Source: Labrenzia sp. CE80 (GTDB lineage Bacteria > Pseudomonadota > Alphaproteobacteria > Rhizobiales > Stappiaceae). Taken from it: a DNA stretch of 64,000 bases. Each line of letters begins with the position of its first letter. Position 1 is the first letter of the stretch. The translations under genes and the position numbers were made by a program. Location: assembly GCF_009650605.1 (NCBI RefSeq), contig NZ_WAJT01000001.1, forward strand, positions 434,001 through 498,000, read 5' to 3'. A model generated the notes under the pieces. That model was not told the origin of the DNA, did no database searches, and saw nothing but the letters and a program-made list of their open reading frames with translations. Below are positions 1 to 8,474 of this stretch, piece by piece.

Positions 1-847
1 TCAGCAATGGGTACTGTTGAGATGTTGCGCCAATGATGCCGTCCTTAACGTTGGCGACACCTGGGCAGCCGCCATCGACCGAAACGATCAAAACGTCATT
101 TTCACGGCCGATAGACTTCAATGCCTCATAGGCACCGGCTGCAGCTGGCTCGTTGATTGTGTAAACGACATTGATCATGGGGTCCTGTGCCAGAAGGTTC
201 TCCATGGCCTTCCGGCCGCCTTCCTCGTTGCCGGCGGTTACGTCGTTACCAACGATCCGTGGATCGGTTTCATCTCCCCACCTTTTTGGGTCTGCGAGAT
301 CGATACCGAAGCCCTGCAGGAAGCCCTGGTCACGCAGGACACCTACGCTCGGTTGGCTGACCGCTAGGTCGAGCATTGCGATTTTGGCATTTTTTGCCTC
401 ATCGCCAAGAGAGGCTGCTGCCCATTTACCAATGAGTTCCCCGGCGAGGAAATTGTCGGTTGCGAATGTTGCGTCGGCAGAATCGATCGGTTCAAGCGGG
501 GTATCCAGCGCGATCACCAAAATCCCTGCGTCACGGGCCTGCTTGACCGCTGGCACAATGGAAGAGGTGTCGGAAGCTGTAAGCAAAATGCCCTTCGCGC
601 CATCTGCGATACAGGTCTCGATGGCGGCCACCTGAGTTTCGTGATCACCGTCGATTTTTCCGGCAAAAGACTTGAGCTCGATGCCGAGATCTGCGGCCTT
701 TGCGGTGGCCCCTTCCTTCATTTTTACAAAGAATGGGTTGGTGTCGGTCTTGGTAATCAGGCAGGCAGAAACATCGGCTGCTGCTGCAGGAAGAGTTGCA
801 ATTGATATGAATATGGAACTTGTCAGAAGTAACTTGCGGATCATCAT
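1..847 (-). CDS. frcB: FrcB-like sugar ABC transporter substrate-binding protein (C-terminus outside window)
   Basis: Periplasmic binding protein of the ribose/fructose family that would capture a sugar for an ABC importer. 282 codons are visible from ATG at 847, which follows an AGGGAGGAAAA ribosome site; no stop occurs before the window edge. The product opens with a signal peptide (basic MMIRK, hydrophobic core, AAAA cleavage region) and then reads 'ITKTDTNPFFVKMKEGA', the usual N-lobe opening of this family. Further family marks are 'ALDTPLEP', 'TDNFLAGELIGKWA', 'YTINEPAAAGAYEAL' and 'VDGGCPGVANVKDGIIGAT'. It lies 22 bases downstream of a ROK regulator, as in rhizobial frc loci, so fructose is the likeliest ligand; ribose or another monosaccharide cannot be excluded. 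The permease and ATPase genes would lie outside the window. Confidence 0.85.
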   Translation of the reverse strand, partial: MMIRKLLLTSSIFISIATLPAAAADVSACLITKTDTNPFFVKMKEGATAKAADLGIELKSFAGKIDGDHETQVAAIETCIADGAKGILLTASDTSSIVPAVKQARDAGILVIALDTPLEPIDSADATFATDNFLAGELIGKWAAASLGDEAKNAKIAMLDLAVSQPSVGVLRDQGFLQGFGIDLADPKRWGDETDPRIVGNDVTAGNEEGGRKAMENLLAQDPMINVVYTINEPAAAGAYEALKSIGRENDVLIVSVDGGCPGVANVKDGIIGATSQQYPLL

Positions 848-869
848 TTTTCCTCCCTGGCCAGTGATT

Positions 870-2189
870 TTACGAGCGGAGCGATGCGGCCAGATCCCGT
901 TCCGTTCGTTTTTTCCTGCTTGAAGCCGCCAGGTTTTCCTCCCTTGGGGCAGCTCCGGCAGAGCCTTGTGCCTCGTCGCCGGTCAAGATTGATGCGCGCG
1001 GCGAGAAATTGAAGAACATGGGTAGGCTGGCGGCGCCGATCGCGCCAGCGTCCTGACCGAAACTGCCAAACAACAAGTCCGGTGTTGACCGGGCTTCAGG
1101 AGCCGCTTCGGCCAATGCAATTTGAAGGTCACTCGCCAATCGTTCGCAGAATGCGCCGTCGAGATCGCCATCTATTATGACGAGCGGCACATCCAGCAGG
1201 GCCAGAGCCATACTGATCGCGGGGGTCAAGGCTGCGACGCAATCATCCAGCCATTCTGCGGCAAGTGGATCTTCTCGATCGAATGCTGCCTGCAGGTCGA
1301 GGCGCCCATTGCTTGGAAAGGTGTCCGGCGCCAGATGTCGATCAAGTGCGACGAGGGAAGCACGCGTCAGCAAAAGGTCCCAAGTTTTCTTGGGTTTGGG
1401 CGCGGTCGACAAAGTGCTGGGAGGGACCGGGATCATTGCCACATCTCCGGCGTTTCCGCCGGCGCCGCGTATGACGTCACCGCCGATACAAAGCCCTCCA
1501 CCTATCGCCGGTCCGATGAAGAGATAGAGGAAATCATCGCGTTGGCGGCCGTGCCCATAAAAGACCTCCGCCACTGTCGCTGCTGTGCCGTCGTTCTCGC
1601 GAAAGACCGGAAGGCCGGTGGCGTCTTCCATCGCTGCAGCCATATCAAAATCGTCCCAAAGCTTGAAGTTTGCTTCGGGAAGTCCGAGCTCATGGAGCCA
1701 TGCACCGAGATTGAAGGGCTGGGCGAGGCCAATCCCTGTAACCTTGCTTTGTTCCTGCTTGCTGAGAAGGCTCATCAGGTTTTCAAGATCCCTGCGGATG
1801 AGTTCCAGGGCCGCTTCCGGGGCGGGCAAGATAATGTCGTGCGTGCTCCGGCCGATGAGCTTGCCCTCAAAGTCGACGAGGACCGTTTCCAAGTTGGTGC
1901 GGTCGATGCGCACCCCGAATCCAAATGCCCCTCTGGGGGCCAACCGCAGGAGAGTGGCAGGTTGACCGCGGCCGCCGCCATGATGCTTTCCGATTTCTTC
2001 GATCAGACCATCTTGTGCCAACGATTGAATGATCGCGCCAACAGCAGCGTTGGTCAGTTTGGCTGCTCTGGCAAGATCTGCCTTGGAGGCTTTCTGAACG
2101 CGTCGAAGAATTTGCAGGACAATGCGCTCGTTGTAACGACGGAGCTGCACCGAATTGGAGCCTCGGGCCTTAGGTCGGGTCACGGCCAA
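870..2189 (-). CDS. ROK-family transcriptional regulator (FrcR-like)
   Basis: Sugar-responsive repressor: N-terminal winged HTH followed by a ROK sugar-kinase-like domain. The HTH begins at 'KARGSNSVQLRRYNERIVLQ' and includes 'SKADLARAAKLTNAAVGAII'; the ROK domain shows 'FRENDGTAATVAEVFYGHG' and 'IGPAIGGGLCIGG'. The usual zinc-binding CxCGxxGC cluster is not visible, which fits a transcription factor rather than a glucokinase. The frame is open up to an ATG at 2336, but the first 50 residues are low-complexity and do not resemble the family. TTG at 2189 has AGGAG 10 bases upstream and leads straight into the conserved region; GTG at 2183 is the alternative. A polar tail of about 45 residues follows the ROK domain. 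It is co-directional with the FrcB-like gene and probably controls it. Confidence 0.85.
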   Translation of the reverse strand: MAVTRPKARGSNSVQLRRYNERIVLQILRRVQKASKADLARAAKLTNAAVGAIIQSLAQDGLIEEIGKHHGGGRGQPATLLRLAPRGAFGFGVRIDRTNLETVLVDFEGKLIGRSTHDIILPAPEAALELIRRDLENLMSLLSKQEQSKVTGIGLAQPFNLGAWLHELGLPEANFKLWDDFDMAAAMEDATGLPVFRENDGTAATVAEVFYGHGRQRDDFLYLFIGPAIGGGLCIGGDVIRGAGGNAGDVAMIPVPPSTLSTAPKPKKTWDLLLTRASLVALDRHLAPDTFPSNGRLDLQAAFDREDPLAAEWLDDCVAALTPAISMALALLDVPLVIIDGDLDGAFCERLASDLQIALAEAAPEARSTPDLLFGSFGQDAGAIGAASLPMFFNFSPRASILTGDEAQGSAGAAPREENLAASSRKKRTERDLAASLRS

Positions 2190-2647
2190 CGAAACAGAAC
2201 TCCTGCGAAATGATCGTTTTCCGCGCTCCGGGCACGAGCTGGCCGAGAGACGCGGAAAACAAGGTGCCATTGTCGATGGGGGGACATGGCTAATCGTTAT
2301 TAATTTTTCTTGATTTAATTTTTCTTGAAAAGGCAAATTCTGTCAATTTAGAAATTATGACGCAGCGCGCATATTAAGTTATGCGGCGCGGTAAGTGTTT
2401 GTAATTTATGTTGATTCATTTTAGTTGTATATTTTATTTGAGCAATTATTGCGGGTAGATCAACGGGATGGCTGAGCTTTTTCTATCTCCATAATTCTAA
2501 CTTAAGTTTGAAAAAACTGTGCCGCCGACTTTTGTGCATGGTACCGGCTCCTTTGCGGTCAGACTTTGCCTTGGTGCCAATCACCGCACTAGTATGCGGC
2601 TCATGTGAAAACAGCGTTGCATACGCGCACAATCATCGGAGTTGACA
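2190..2647. other. AT-rich divergent intergenic region between the ROK gene and ade
   Basis: This 458-base stretch separates two divergent genes and must hold both promoters. Bases 2290-2520 are clearly richer in A and T than the flanking genes. It contains the tandem 15-base repeat listed separately. No purine riboswitch fold, RNA gene or credible ORF is seen ahead of ade. Confidence 0.5.
2301..2328. repeat. Tandem TAATTTTTCTTGA repeat, candidate regulator site
   Basis: The 13-mer TAATTTTTCTTGA occurs at 2301-2313 and again at 2316-2328, a period of 15 bases. It lies about 110 bases upstream of the chosen ROK start. ROK repressors such as NagC and Mlc bind AT-rich sites, so an autoregulatory operator is plausible, but this is inference. 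Confidence 0.4.
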
Positions 2648-4378
2648 ATGTCCGAAGGGCAAGCACGGCACGAGGCGGAATTTCTTGCCAAGGCAATCGC
2701 GGCTGGAGCGGGCGAGGTGCCTTGTGATCTCGTCATCAAGAACGCGCGGGTGTTCTCCGTTCTGGATGGATCAATACTCGAAACAGATATCGGGGTCGTC
2801 GGCGATCGGATTGTCGGGACACAGGGCGCATATGACGGCTGCCGGGAGATCGATGCCGAAGGCCGGGTCGTGGTTCCGGGCTTTATAGACACGCACCTTC
2901 ATGTGGAATCGTCGCTGGTGACGCCCTTCGAGTTCGATAGATGTGTGCTGCCTCACGGTGTTACGACTGCCATATGCGACCCTCATGAGATTGCCAATGT
3001 GCTGGGGGCTGAAGGGATCCAGTATTTCCTCGAAAGCTCGCTCGAAACGGTGATGGATCTTCGTGTGAACCTTTCCTCCTGTGTGCCGGCGACGGCCTTT
3101 GAGACAGCGGGAGCCTGTCTTGAAATCGAGGACCTGCTGCCTCTGCGCGATCATCCGAAGGTCATTGGACTGGCGGAGTTCATGAATTTCCCGGGAGTGT
3201 TGGCGCGGGATCCTAAAGTGCTTGCCAAGCTCGCGGCTTTTCAGGGGGCGCACATCGACGGTCACGCACCACTTCTGGGCGGAATGGCGCTTAATGGGTA
3301 TCTGGCAGCCGGGATTCGTACCGATCACGAGGCGACGACGGCAGAGGAAGCGCTTGAGAAACTCTCGAAAGGGATGACGATCATGATCCGGGAAGGCTCT
3401 GTCTCGAAGGATCTGGATGCATTGGCGTCAATCCTTCAGCCGGATGTGTCCGCCTTCGTTGCGCTCTGTACGGATGATCGCAATCCGCTGGATATCGCCG
3501 AAGAAGGTCATCTCGACAGCATGATCAGGCGGTTGATCGCCAAAGGTACTCGCCCGCTTGACGCGTATCGCGCCGCGAGCTGGTCCGCCGCGACCGCATT
3601 CGGCCTCAAAGACAGGGGCATGATCGCCCCAGGTTGGCGTGCCGATCTCGCGCTTCTGGATGATTTTGAGGATTGTCGTGTCAGTTCTGTTGTCAGCGGA
3701 GGGCGCCCGGTTGAAGATGTCCAGTTCGACAGGAGGAAAATTGTCGCCCCTGTGGGTCTCGACAGCGTCAAGGCGGCGCCTGTCACGGCAGAAGCGTTCT
3801 CTGTTAGGGCAAAGTCCGGCGAAACCGATGTCATCGGCGTTGTTCCAGGCCGGATTATCACCGAACATCTGAAAATGGCTTTGCCCTCAGCCAATGGTCT
3901 TGCGCAGATCGACTTTGCGCAAGATGCGTTGAAAGTGGCTGTTGTCGAGCGCCATAAGCGGACAGGCAACATCGGATGTGGCTTCGTTTCGGGCTTCGGG
4001 TTGAAAGAAGGTGCCATTGCCTCCTCCGTCGGCCACGATAGCCACAACATCTGCGTCGTCGGAGCGAGCGAGGCCGCGATGGCCAAAGCGGTCAATCGCG
4101 TGATCGAATTGAAGGGCGGATTTGTCGTTGCTGATGACGAGGGCATCAATGCGGAAATGGCGTTGCCGTTGGCTGGGCTCATGAGTCTCGAACCTTTCGA
4201 GACGGTTAAGACCCAGTTGGAAACGCTCCGCCTCGCCGCGAAAGAGCTCGGGTGCGTTCTTCCAGAGCCTTTCCTTCAGGTGGCCTTTCTGCCGCTTCCG
4301 GTCATTCCGCATCTCAAAATCACGGATTTTGGGTTGTTTGACGTCAATGCCTTCAAATTGATCGACAGGGCCTCATGA
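2648..4378 (+). CDS. ade: Adenine deaminase
   Basis: Hydrolyses adenine to hypoxanthine and ammonia in purine salvage; a cytosolic amidohydrolase-fold metalloenzyme. The 576-residue product matches the AdeC family in length. Metal and substrate motifs seen: 'GFIDTHLHVESSLVTP' (HxH pair), 'CDPHEIANVLG', 'IGLAEFMNFPGVL', 'HIDGHAPLLGG', 'RTDHEATTAEEALEKL' and 'CTDDRNPLDIAEEG' with the late Asp. The family's C-terminal domain has 'GKTGNIGCGF'-like and 'SSVGHDSHNICVVG' segments. ATG at 2648 follows CGGAG at 2636-2640; an in-frame TTG six bases earlier is less likely. Its stop overlaps the next start by four bases (ATGA), so the two genes are translationally coupled. Confidence 0.95.
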   Translation: MSEGQARHEAEFLAKAIAAGAGEVPCDLVIKNARVFSVLDGSILETDIGVVGDRIVGTQGAYDGCREIDAEGRVVVPGFIDTHLHVESSLVTPFEFDRCVLPHGVTTAICDPHEIANVLGAEGIQYFLESSLETVMDLRVNLSSCVPATAFETAGACLEIEDLLPLRDHPKVIGLAEFMNFPGVLARDPKVLAKLAAFQGAHIDGHAPLLGGMALNGYLAAGIRTDHEATTAEEALEKLSKGMTIMIREGSVSKDLDALASILQPDVSAFVALCTDDRNPLDIAEEGHLDSMIRRLIAKGTRPLDAYRAASWSAATAFGLKDRGMIAPGWRADLALLDDFEDCRVSSVVSGGRPVEDVQFDRRKIVAPVGLDSVKAAPVTAEAFSVRAKSGETDVIGVVPGRIITEHLKMALPSANGLAQIDFAQDALKVAVVERHKRTGNIGCGFVSGFGLKEGAIASSVGHDSHNICVVGASEAAMAKAVNRVIELKGGFVVADDEGINAEMALPLAGLMSLEPFETVKTQLETLRLAAKELGCVLPEPFLQVAFLPLPVIPHLKITDFGLFDVNAFKLIDRAS

Positions 4379-5532
4379 TCCTGAGCTTTGCCGTTTCGGG
4401 ATATCGTTCCCTTCGCAATCTGGTGTTGCCGCTTGATCGCGTCACAGTGGTCACGGGTGCGAACGGCAGTGGCAAGTCGAGCCTGTACCGCTCGATCCGG
4501 TTGCTCGCAGATGTCGCGCAAGGACGAGCGATCTCCTCTCTTGCACGCGAGGGGGGCCTGCCGTCCACATTGTGGGCGGGGCCGGAGATTATTTCACGAA
4601 CTATGAAAAGCGGTGAGGTTCCGGTTCAGGGAACCCGGCGGACGTCGGTGGTCAGCCTCAAGCTTGGCTTTGCTGACGAAGACTATGGGTATGCTATTGA
4701 TCTTGGCTTGCCAGTCGGGGACAGCACATCCTTTTTCAATTCCGATCCTGAAATCAAGGCCGAAGCCCTCTGGGCTGGCGAGGCGCTGACACGGCACAAC
4801 GAGATTGCGGGCCGTAACGGACCGAGCGTCCGGGTCTTGAACGGCCAGGGGCATCGTGTTCCAGTCATGCAGAATCTGGCGAGCTTTGACAGCATGATGA
4901 CCCATGCCGCCGATCCGCGGGAGGCACTTGAGCTTTTGGTGATGCGCGAGCGGATGCGGAGTTGGCGGTTTTATGACCATTTGCGCACTGATCTTGACGC
5001 CCCGGGCCGGGTGCCGCGCATCGGAACGCGCACGACCGCTCTTTCCGGTGATGGTGCAGATCTGGCGGCAGCCTTGCGCACCATTCAGGAAATCGGAAAC
5101 CCGCGACTTCTCGATGAGGCGGTTGAAGACGCCTTTCCAGGATCGCGGATCGAAATACGCGTCACGGATGGCCTGTTTGAGGTGCTGATGTATCAGCATG
5201 GCCTGCTTCGACCTTTGCGAACCTCCGAGTTGTCCGATGGCACAATGCGGTATCTGCTCTTGATCGCAGTGCTGCTGACGCCTCGTCCTCCACCGCTTCT
5301 GGTGCTGAACGAACCAGAGACCAGCCTGCACCCGCGTTTGCTCGAACCGCTCGGCCGTCTGGTCGCGACAGCCGCGGAAAAGACGCAGGTCATTCTGGTA
5401 ACCCATGCCCATCAGCTTGCGGACCAGCTTGCGACCGGTGACGGATGTTTGCGCTATGAACTGCGCAAGGAACTGGGTGAAACGGTCATCGATGATGTCG
5501 ATCCACCGCGATGGAACTGGCCAAAGCGCTAA
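4375..5532 (+). CDS. AAA/SMC-type ATPase (COG4637-like)
   Basis: Predicted ATPase of the RecF/SMC/OLD superfamily; the molecular role of this subgroup is not known. Walker A is 'GANGSGKSSL' at residues 28-37. An ABC-like signature, 'ELSDGTMRYLLL', precedes Walker B 'PLLVLNEPETSLHPRL', and 'ILVTHAHQL' matches the switch-histidine region. The N-terminus 'MILSFAVSGYRSLRNL' is the usual RecF-type start. At 385 residues there is no room for a long coiled coil or a TOPRIM nuclease, so it is neither an OLD nuclease nor an SMC. It overlaps ade by four bases. No partner nuclease lies next door, so a defence role is not supported. Confidence 0.85.
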   Translation: MILSFAVSGYRSLRNLVLPLDRVTVVTGANGSGKSSLYRSIRLLADVAQGRAISSLAREGGLPSTLWAGPEIISRTMKSGEVPVQGTRRTSVVSLKLGFADEDYGYAIDLGLPVGDSTSFFNSDPEIKAEALWAGEALTRHNEIAGRNGPSVRVLNGQGHRVPVMQNLASFDSMMTHAADPREALELLVMRERMRSWRFYDHLRTDLDAPGRVPRIGTRTTALSGDGADLAAALRTIQEIGNPRLLDEAVEDAFPGSRIEIRVTDGLFEVLMYQHGLLRPLRTSELSDGTMRYLLLIAVLLTPRPPPLLVLNEPETSLHPRLLEPLGRLVATAAEKTQVILVTHAHQLADQLATGDGCLRYELRKELGETVIDDVDPPRWNWPKR

Positions 5533-5664
5533 ACGATCCCCAAATAAGCATTAGAGACGGCCAAATTGCCGAAAATCCGAAGTGATGCCTTTGAAACCAA
5601 AAAACTTGGGGAGGTGTCGTTACGTCGCGAGTTGACGTTTACGGAACCATATGTGCAATTCATG

Positions 5665-5693
5665 AGGCAGAAGGCCACGAAATGGCCTCGCCT
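5665..5693. other. Hairpin in the ATPase gene / acyl-CoA ligase spacer
   Basis: AGGCCA (5672-5677) pairs with TGGCCT (5683-5688) around a CGAAA loop, extended by AGGC (5665-5668) with GCCT (5690-5693). There is no following T-run, so it is not a convincing terminator. The rest of the 277-base spacer (5533-5809) holds nothing I can name. Confidence 0.35.
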
Positions 5694-5809
5694 GACAAAA
5701 GGCAGTTCCGCGAGGAGGAGGCAACACGGTCATTCCATAGGAAAGACTTTGTGCTGAAGGGGAGCTCTGGTCGTCAGGTGTAAATAAATCGAGCGAGTTG
5801 GAGATCGCC

Positions 5810-7474
5810 ATGACGACTGCGGAGGAATGGTGCGAGGCGTTCACGCCGCGCCCGGTGCACGAATATCTCGAAGACACGATCAACAATCTGGGGGACAGCC
5901 CGGCAGCCGACTTTCTCGGCAAGGTCTGGACCTATCGCGAGTACGGCGAGATGGTCGAAAAAACGGCCGCTGGCCTGCAGTCGATGGGTGTGAAATCCGG
6001 CGTTCATGTTGGTCTGTGTCTTCCGAATACGCCTTATTATACGGTGTTCTACTTCGCGATCCTGAAGATCGGCGGCACCGTCGTGAACTTCAATCCGCTG
6101 TATGTGGAGCGTGAATTGGCGTTTCAGGCGCGCGATGCCGATGTGCGCATCATGGTCACGATGGATCTCTGCCAGATTTACGACAAGGTCGAGGCGATCC
6201 GTCAGGAAAACGTTCTGGACAAGATCATCGTTTGCCCGATGACCGCGATCCTGCCACAACCCAAGAAGCTGCTCTTCAGCCTGTTCAAGCGCAAGGAAGT
6301 GGCCTCAATTCCCGATGATGCAGCCCATATCCGCTTTGATGATCTTCAAGCGGTTCCCGGCAAGGCGACACCCGTCAAGATCAATCCGGAAACGGATATT
6401 GCAGTGCTGCAATACACAGGCGGTACGACAGGCGTTCCCAAGGGAGCGATGCTGACCCATCGCAATCTTGCGGCCAACATCGAACAGATGCGCTGCGTCT
6501 TTGAAAAGGCGGAGAAGGGCAAGGAAAAGATGCTCTGCGTCCTGCCGTTCTTTCACGTATTCGCGATGACCGTGGCGCAGAACCTGGCGGTGGTGCTGGG
6601 CGCTGAAATGGTGCTTCAGCCCCGCTTTGAGCTCAAATCCCTGCTTGATGCGGCCAAGCGCAAGAATGTGACCTTGTTCCCGGGTGTCCCGACGCTGTTT
6701 ACAGCCATCAACAATTCGCCTTTGACGAAAAAATATGATCTGACGTCGATCAAGCTCTGTCTGTCCGGTGGTGCCCCGCTTCCGGTTGAAGTCAAAAGCA
6801 ACTTCGAGAAACTGACTGGCTGTATTCTTGTTGAGGGATATGGCCTGACGGAATCCTCGCCTGTGGCTGCGGTCAACCCGCTCGACCGGACAAGTGTGGC
6901 CGGATCCATCGGCCGCCTTGTTCCCGGCACAGAGGCAAGGTTCTGCGATCTGGAAGACCCGAGCAAGGATGCCGCGCCCGGGGAAAAGGGTGAGCTTTGC
7001 CTGAAGGGGCCGCAAGTCATGCTGGGCTACTGGAAGCGTCCAGACGAGACCGAGCAGACCATCGAGAACGATTTCCTCCACACCGGAGATGTCGGTTACC
7101 AGGATGAGGATGGCTTCATATATCTTGTCGATCGGATCAAGGATCTCATCATTTGCTCGGGATACAACGTTTATCCTCGGGTGATCGAGGAGGCGGTGTA
7201 CCAGCATGAGGCGGTCGACGAGTGCATCGTGATCGCCATTCCTGACCCCTATCGCGGCCAGTCACCCAAAGCTTTTGTCAAATTGAAGGACGGGGCCGAT
7301 GTGAGTGCTCAGGACTTGAGGGAGTTCCTGAAGGATCATCTCTCGACCATCGAGCTGCCGCGTGAGATCGAGTTCCGCAGCGAGCTGCCCAAAACAATGG
7401 TCGGCAAACTGTCGAAGAAGGAACTCGTTGAGGAGGAAATGGCGAAACGGTCCGAACTGGCCGCAACCGCCTGA
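5810..7474 (+). CDS. Long-chain fatty acid-CoA ligase
   Basis: ANL-superfamily enzyme that activates a fatty acid to acyl-CoA through an acyl-adenylate, feeding beta-oxidation or lipid synthesis. The P-loop-like AMP motif reads 'LQYTGGTTGVPKGAMLTHRN'; 'VEGYGLTESSPVAAVNPLD' is the adenine/A5 region; 'HTGDVGYQDEDGFIYLVDR' with 'KDLIICSGYNVYPRVIEE' covers A7-A8, including the hinge; 'LPKTMVGKLSKKEL' carries the catalytic A10 Lys. Length (554 residues) fits FadD-type ligases. ATG at 5810 has GGAG at 5800-5803; an in-frame TTG at 5798 overlaps that ribosome site and is not preferred. Chain-length preference cannot be read from the sequence. There is no adjacent beta-oxidation gene. Confidence 0.92.
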   Translation: MTTAEEWCEAFTPRPVHEYLEDTINNLGDSPAADFLGKVWTYREYGEMVEKTAAGLQSMGVKSGVHVGLCLPNTPYYTVFYFAILKIGGTVVNFNPLYVERELAFQARDADVRIMVTMDLCQIYDKVEAIRQENVLDKIIVCPMTAILPQPKKLLFSLFKRKEVASIPDDAAHIRFDDLQAVPGKATPVKINPETDIAVLQYTGGTTGVPKGAMLTHRNLAANIEQMRCVFEKAEKGKEKMLCVLPFFHVFAMTVAQNLAVVLGAEMVLQPRFELKSLLDAAKRKNVTLFPGVPTLFTAINNSPLTKKYDLTSIKLCLSGGAPLPVEVKSNFEKLTGCILVEGYGLTESSPVAAVNPLDRTSVAGSIGRLVPGTEARFCDLEDPSKDAAPGEKGELCLKGPQVMLGYWKRPDETEQTIENDFLHTGDVGYQDEDGFIYLVDRIKDLIICSGYNVYPRVIEEAVYQHEAVDECIVIAIPDPYRGQSPKAFVKLKDGADVSAQDLREFLKDHLSTIELPREIEFRSELPKTMVGKLSKKELVEEEMAKRSELAATA

Positions 7475-7512
7475 ACGGCTTCACGAAAAGCTGCTGCTTG
7501 CCTGTTGACGTC

Positions 7513-7541
7513 GTTCGGGGTACCGACAAGGTGTCCCGAAC
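7513..7541 (+). other. Stem-loop before the HTH/PBP-like regulator
   Basis: GTTCGGG (7513-7519) pairs with CCCGAAC (7535-7541) in the 91-base gap after the acyl-CoA ligase. No T-run follows; it may be a weak terminator or an mRNA processing structure. Confidence 0.3.
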
Positions 7542-7565
7542 CGACCTTCGAAGGCGAGCGAATAC

Positions 7566-8450
7566 ATGCTGGATGACCTGCCACGCTATCTGACGACCCG
7601 TGAATTGGCTGACCTGATCCGGGTCAAGGAGCGGAAGGTCTATGATCTGGCGGCAACCGGCGATGTTCCGCACAGCCGTGCTACCGGGAAACTCCTGTTC
7701 CCCCGTGATGCCGTTTTGGCCTGGATCGACCGGGCAGGGGATACGGCGGAAGACGAGGCAGAGCGCCCGCAAGTCGTACTCGGCAGCCATGACCCGCTCC
7801 TGGAATGGGCCCTGCGCGAGTCAGGCTCGGGTCTTGCCAGTCTTTTCGACGGAAGTCTGGATGGGGTTGAGCGCTTTGCCGGGAAGGAAGGCATTGCTGC
7901 CGGTATGCATGTTCCCGACAGTGAAGGCGACAACTGGAATGTCGAACAGGTCGAACGCCATTTTTCCTTTAAACCGATTGTGCTGATTGAGTGGGCCAAG
8001 CGCCGCCGCGGGCTCATCCTGCCAGCAGGTAATCCGATGAAAATCCGTAGCCTGACGGATATGGTCGGACGGCGGTTGACGCGCCGCCAGGAAGCCGCCG
8101 GCAGTCATGTCCTGCTGCAGCGGAAATTGGGCGAGATGGGCGTCGATCCGAGTTCCGTTATCCAAGACGGGCCATTGGTTCGCGACGAGCGCGAGGCGGC
8201 TCTTGCTGTCTTCTCGGGTGAGGCGGATGCAGCCTTTGGCCTGGAAACAGCGGCACGGCAAAGCCGGCTCGAATTTCTGCCTGTTTGCGAGGAAAGGTTC
8301 GACCTTCTGGTCGGCCGCCGGGATTACTTCGAGGCTCCATTCCAGAAACTTCTGGCCTTTGCACGTTCAAGCCGCCTTTCTGCCAAGGCTGACCAACTTG
8401 GCGGCTATGATGTCACCAAGCTTGGCACCGTTCGTTTCAACGGGTATTAA
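7566..8450 (+). CDS. Excisionase-type HTH regulator with periplasmic-binding-like effector domain
   Basis: Predicted transcription factor. Residues 1-55 form a MerR/excisionase-like HTH ('YLTTRELADLIRVKERKVYD', then 'GKLLFPRDAVLAWID'). Residues from about 68 to the end form a PBP-like domain (PF12727, COG1910), the cytoplasmic relative of molybdate- and tungstate-type binding proteins ('VVLGSHDPLLEWALRESGSG', 'RRQEAAGSHVLLQRKLGEMG', 'GEADAAFGLETAARQ'). In other bacteria such proteins are linked to molybdenum metabolism. A molybdopterin enzyme gene lies 8 kb downstream, but whether this protein controls it is only a guess. ATG at 7566 follows AAGGCGAG. Confidence 0.85.
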   Translation: MLDDLPRYLTTRELADLIRVKERKVYDLAATGDVPHSRATGKLLFPRDAVLAWIDRAGDTAEDEAERPQVVLGSHDPLLEWALRESGSGLASLFDGSLDGVERFAGKEGIAAGMHVPDSEGDNWNVEQVERHFSFKPIVLIEWAKRRRGLILPAGNPMKIRSLTDMVGRRLTRRQEAAGSHVLLQRKLGEMGVDPSSVIQDGPLVRDEREAALAVFSGEADAAFGLETAARQSRLEFLPVCEERFDLLVGRRDYFEAPFQKLLAFARSSRLSAKADQLGGYDVTKLGTVRFNGY

Positions 8451-8474
8451 GCCTCGATCCCAAGCCAGTTGTTG

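Noticed and set aside
1122..2213. Long plus-strand ORF of 363 codons antisense to the ROK gene
   Set aside because: Shadow frame of a high-GC coding region; the minus-strand ROK protein has clear domains and this frame has none.
2190..2336. N-terminal extension of the ROK regulator to ATG at 2336
   Set aside because: The added residues are Ser/Arg/Pro-rich, unlike ROK proteins, and cover the AT-rich promoter-like repeat.
4375..5532. OLD-type or other anti-phage nuclease
   Set aside because: No TOPRIM domain, no partner helicase or nuclease, and the protein is too short.
5566..5757. 63-residue ORF in the spacer before the acyl-CoA ligase gene
   Set aside because: No ribosome site and low-complexity basic sequence; it overlaps the hairpin and looks like chance.
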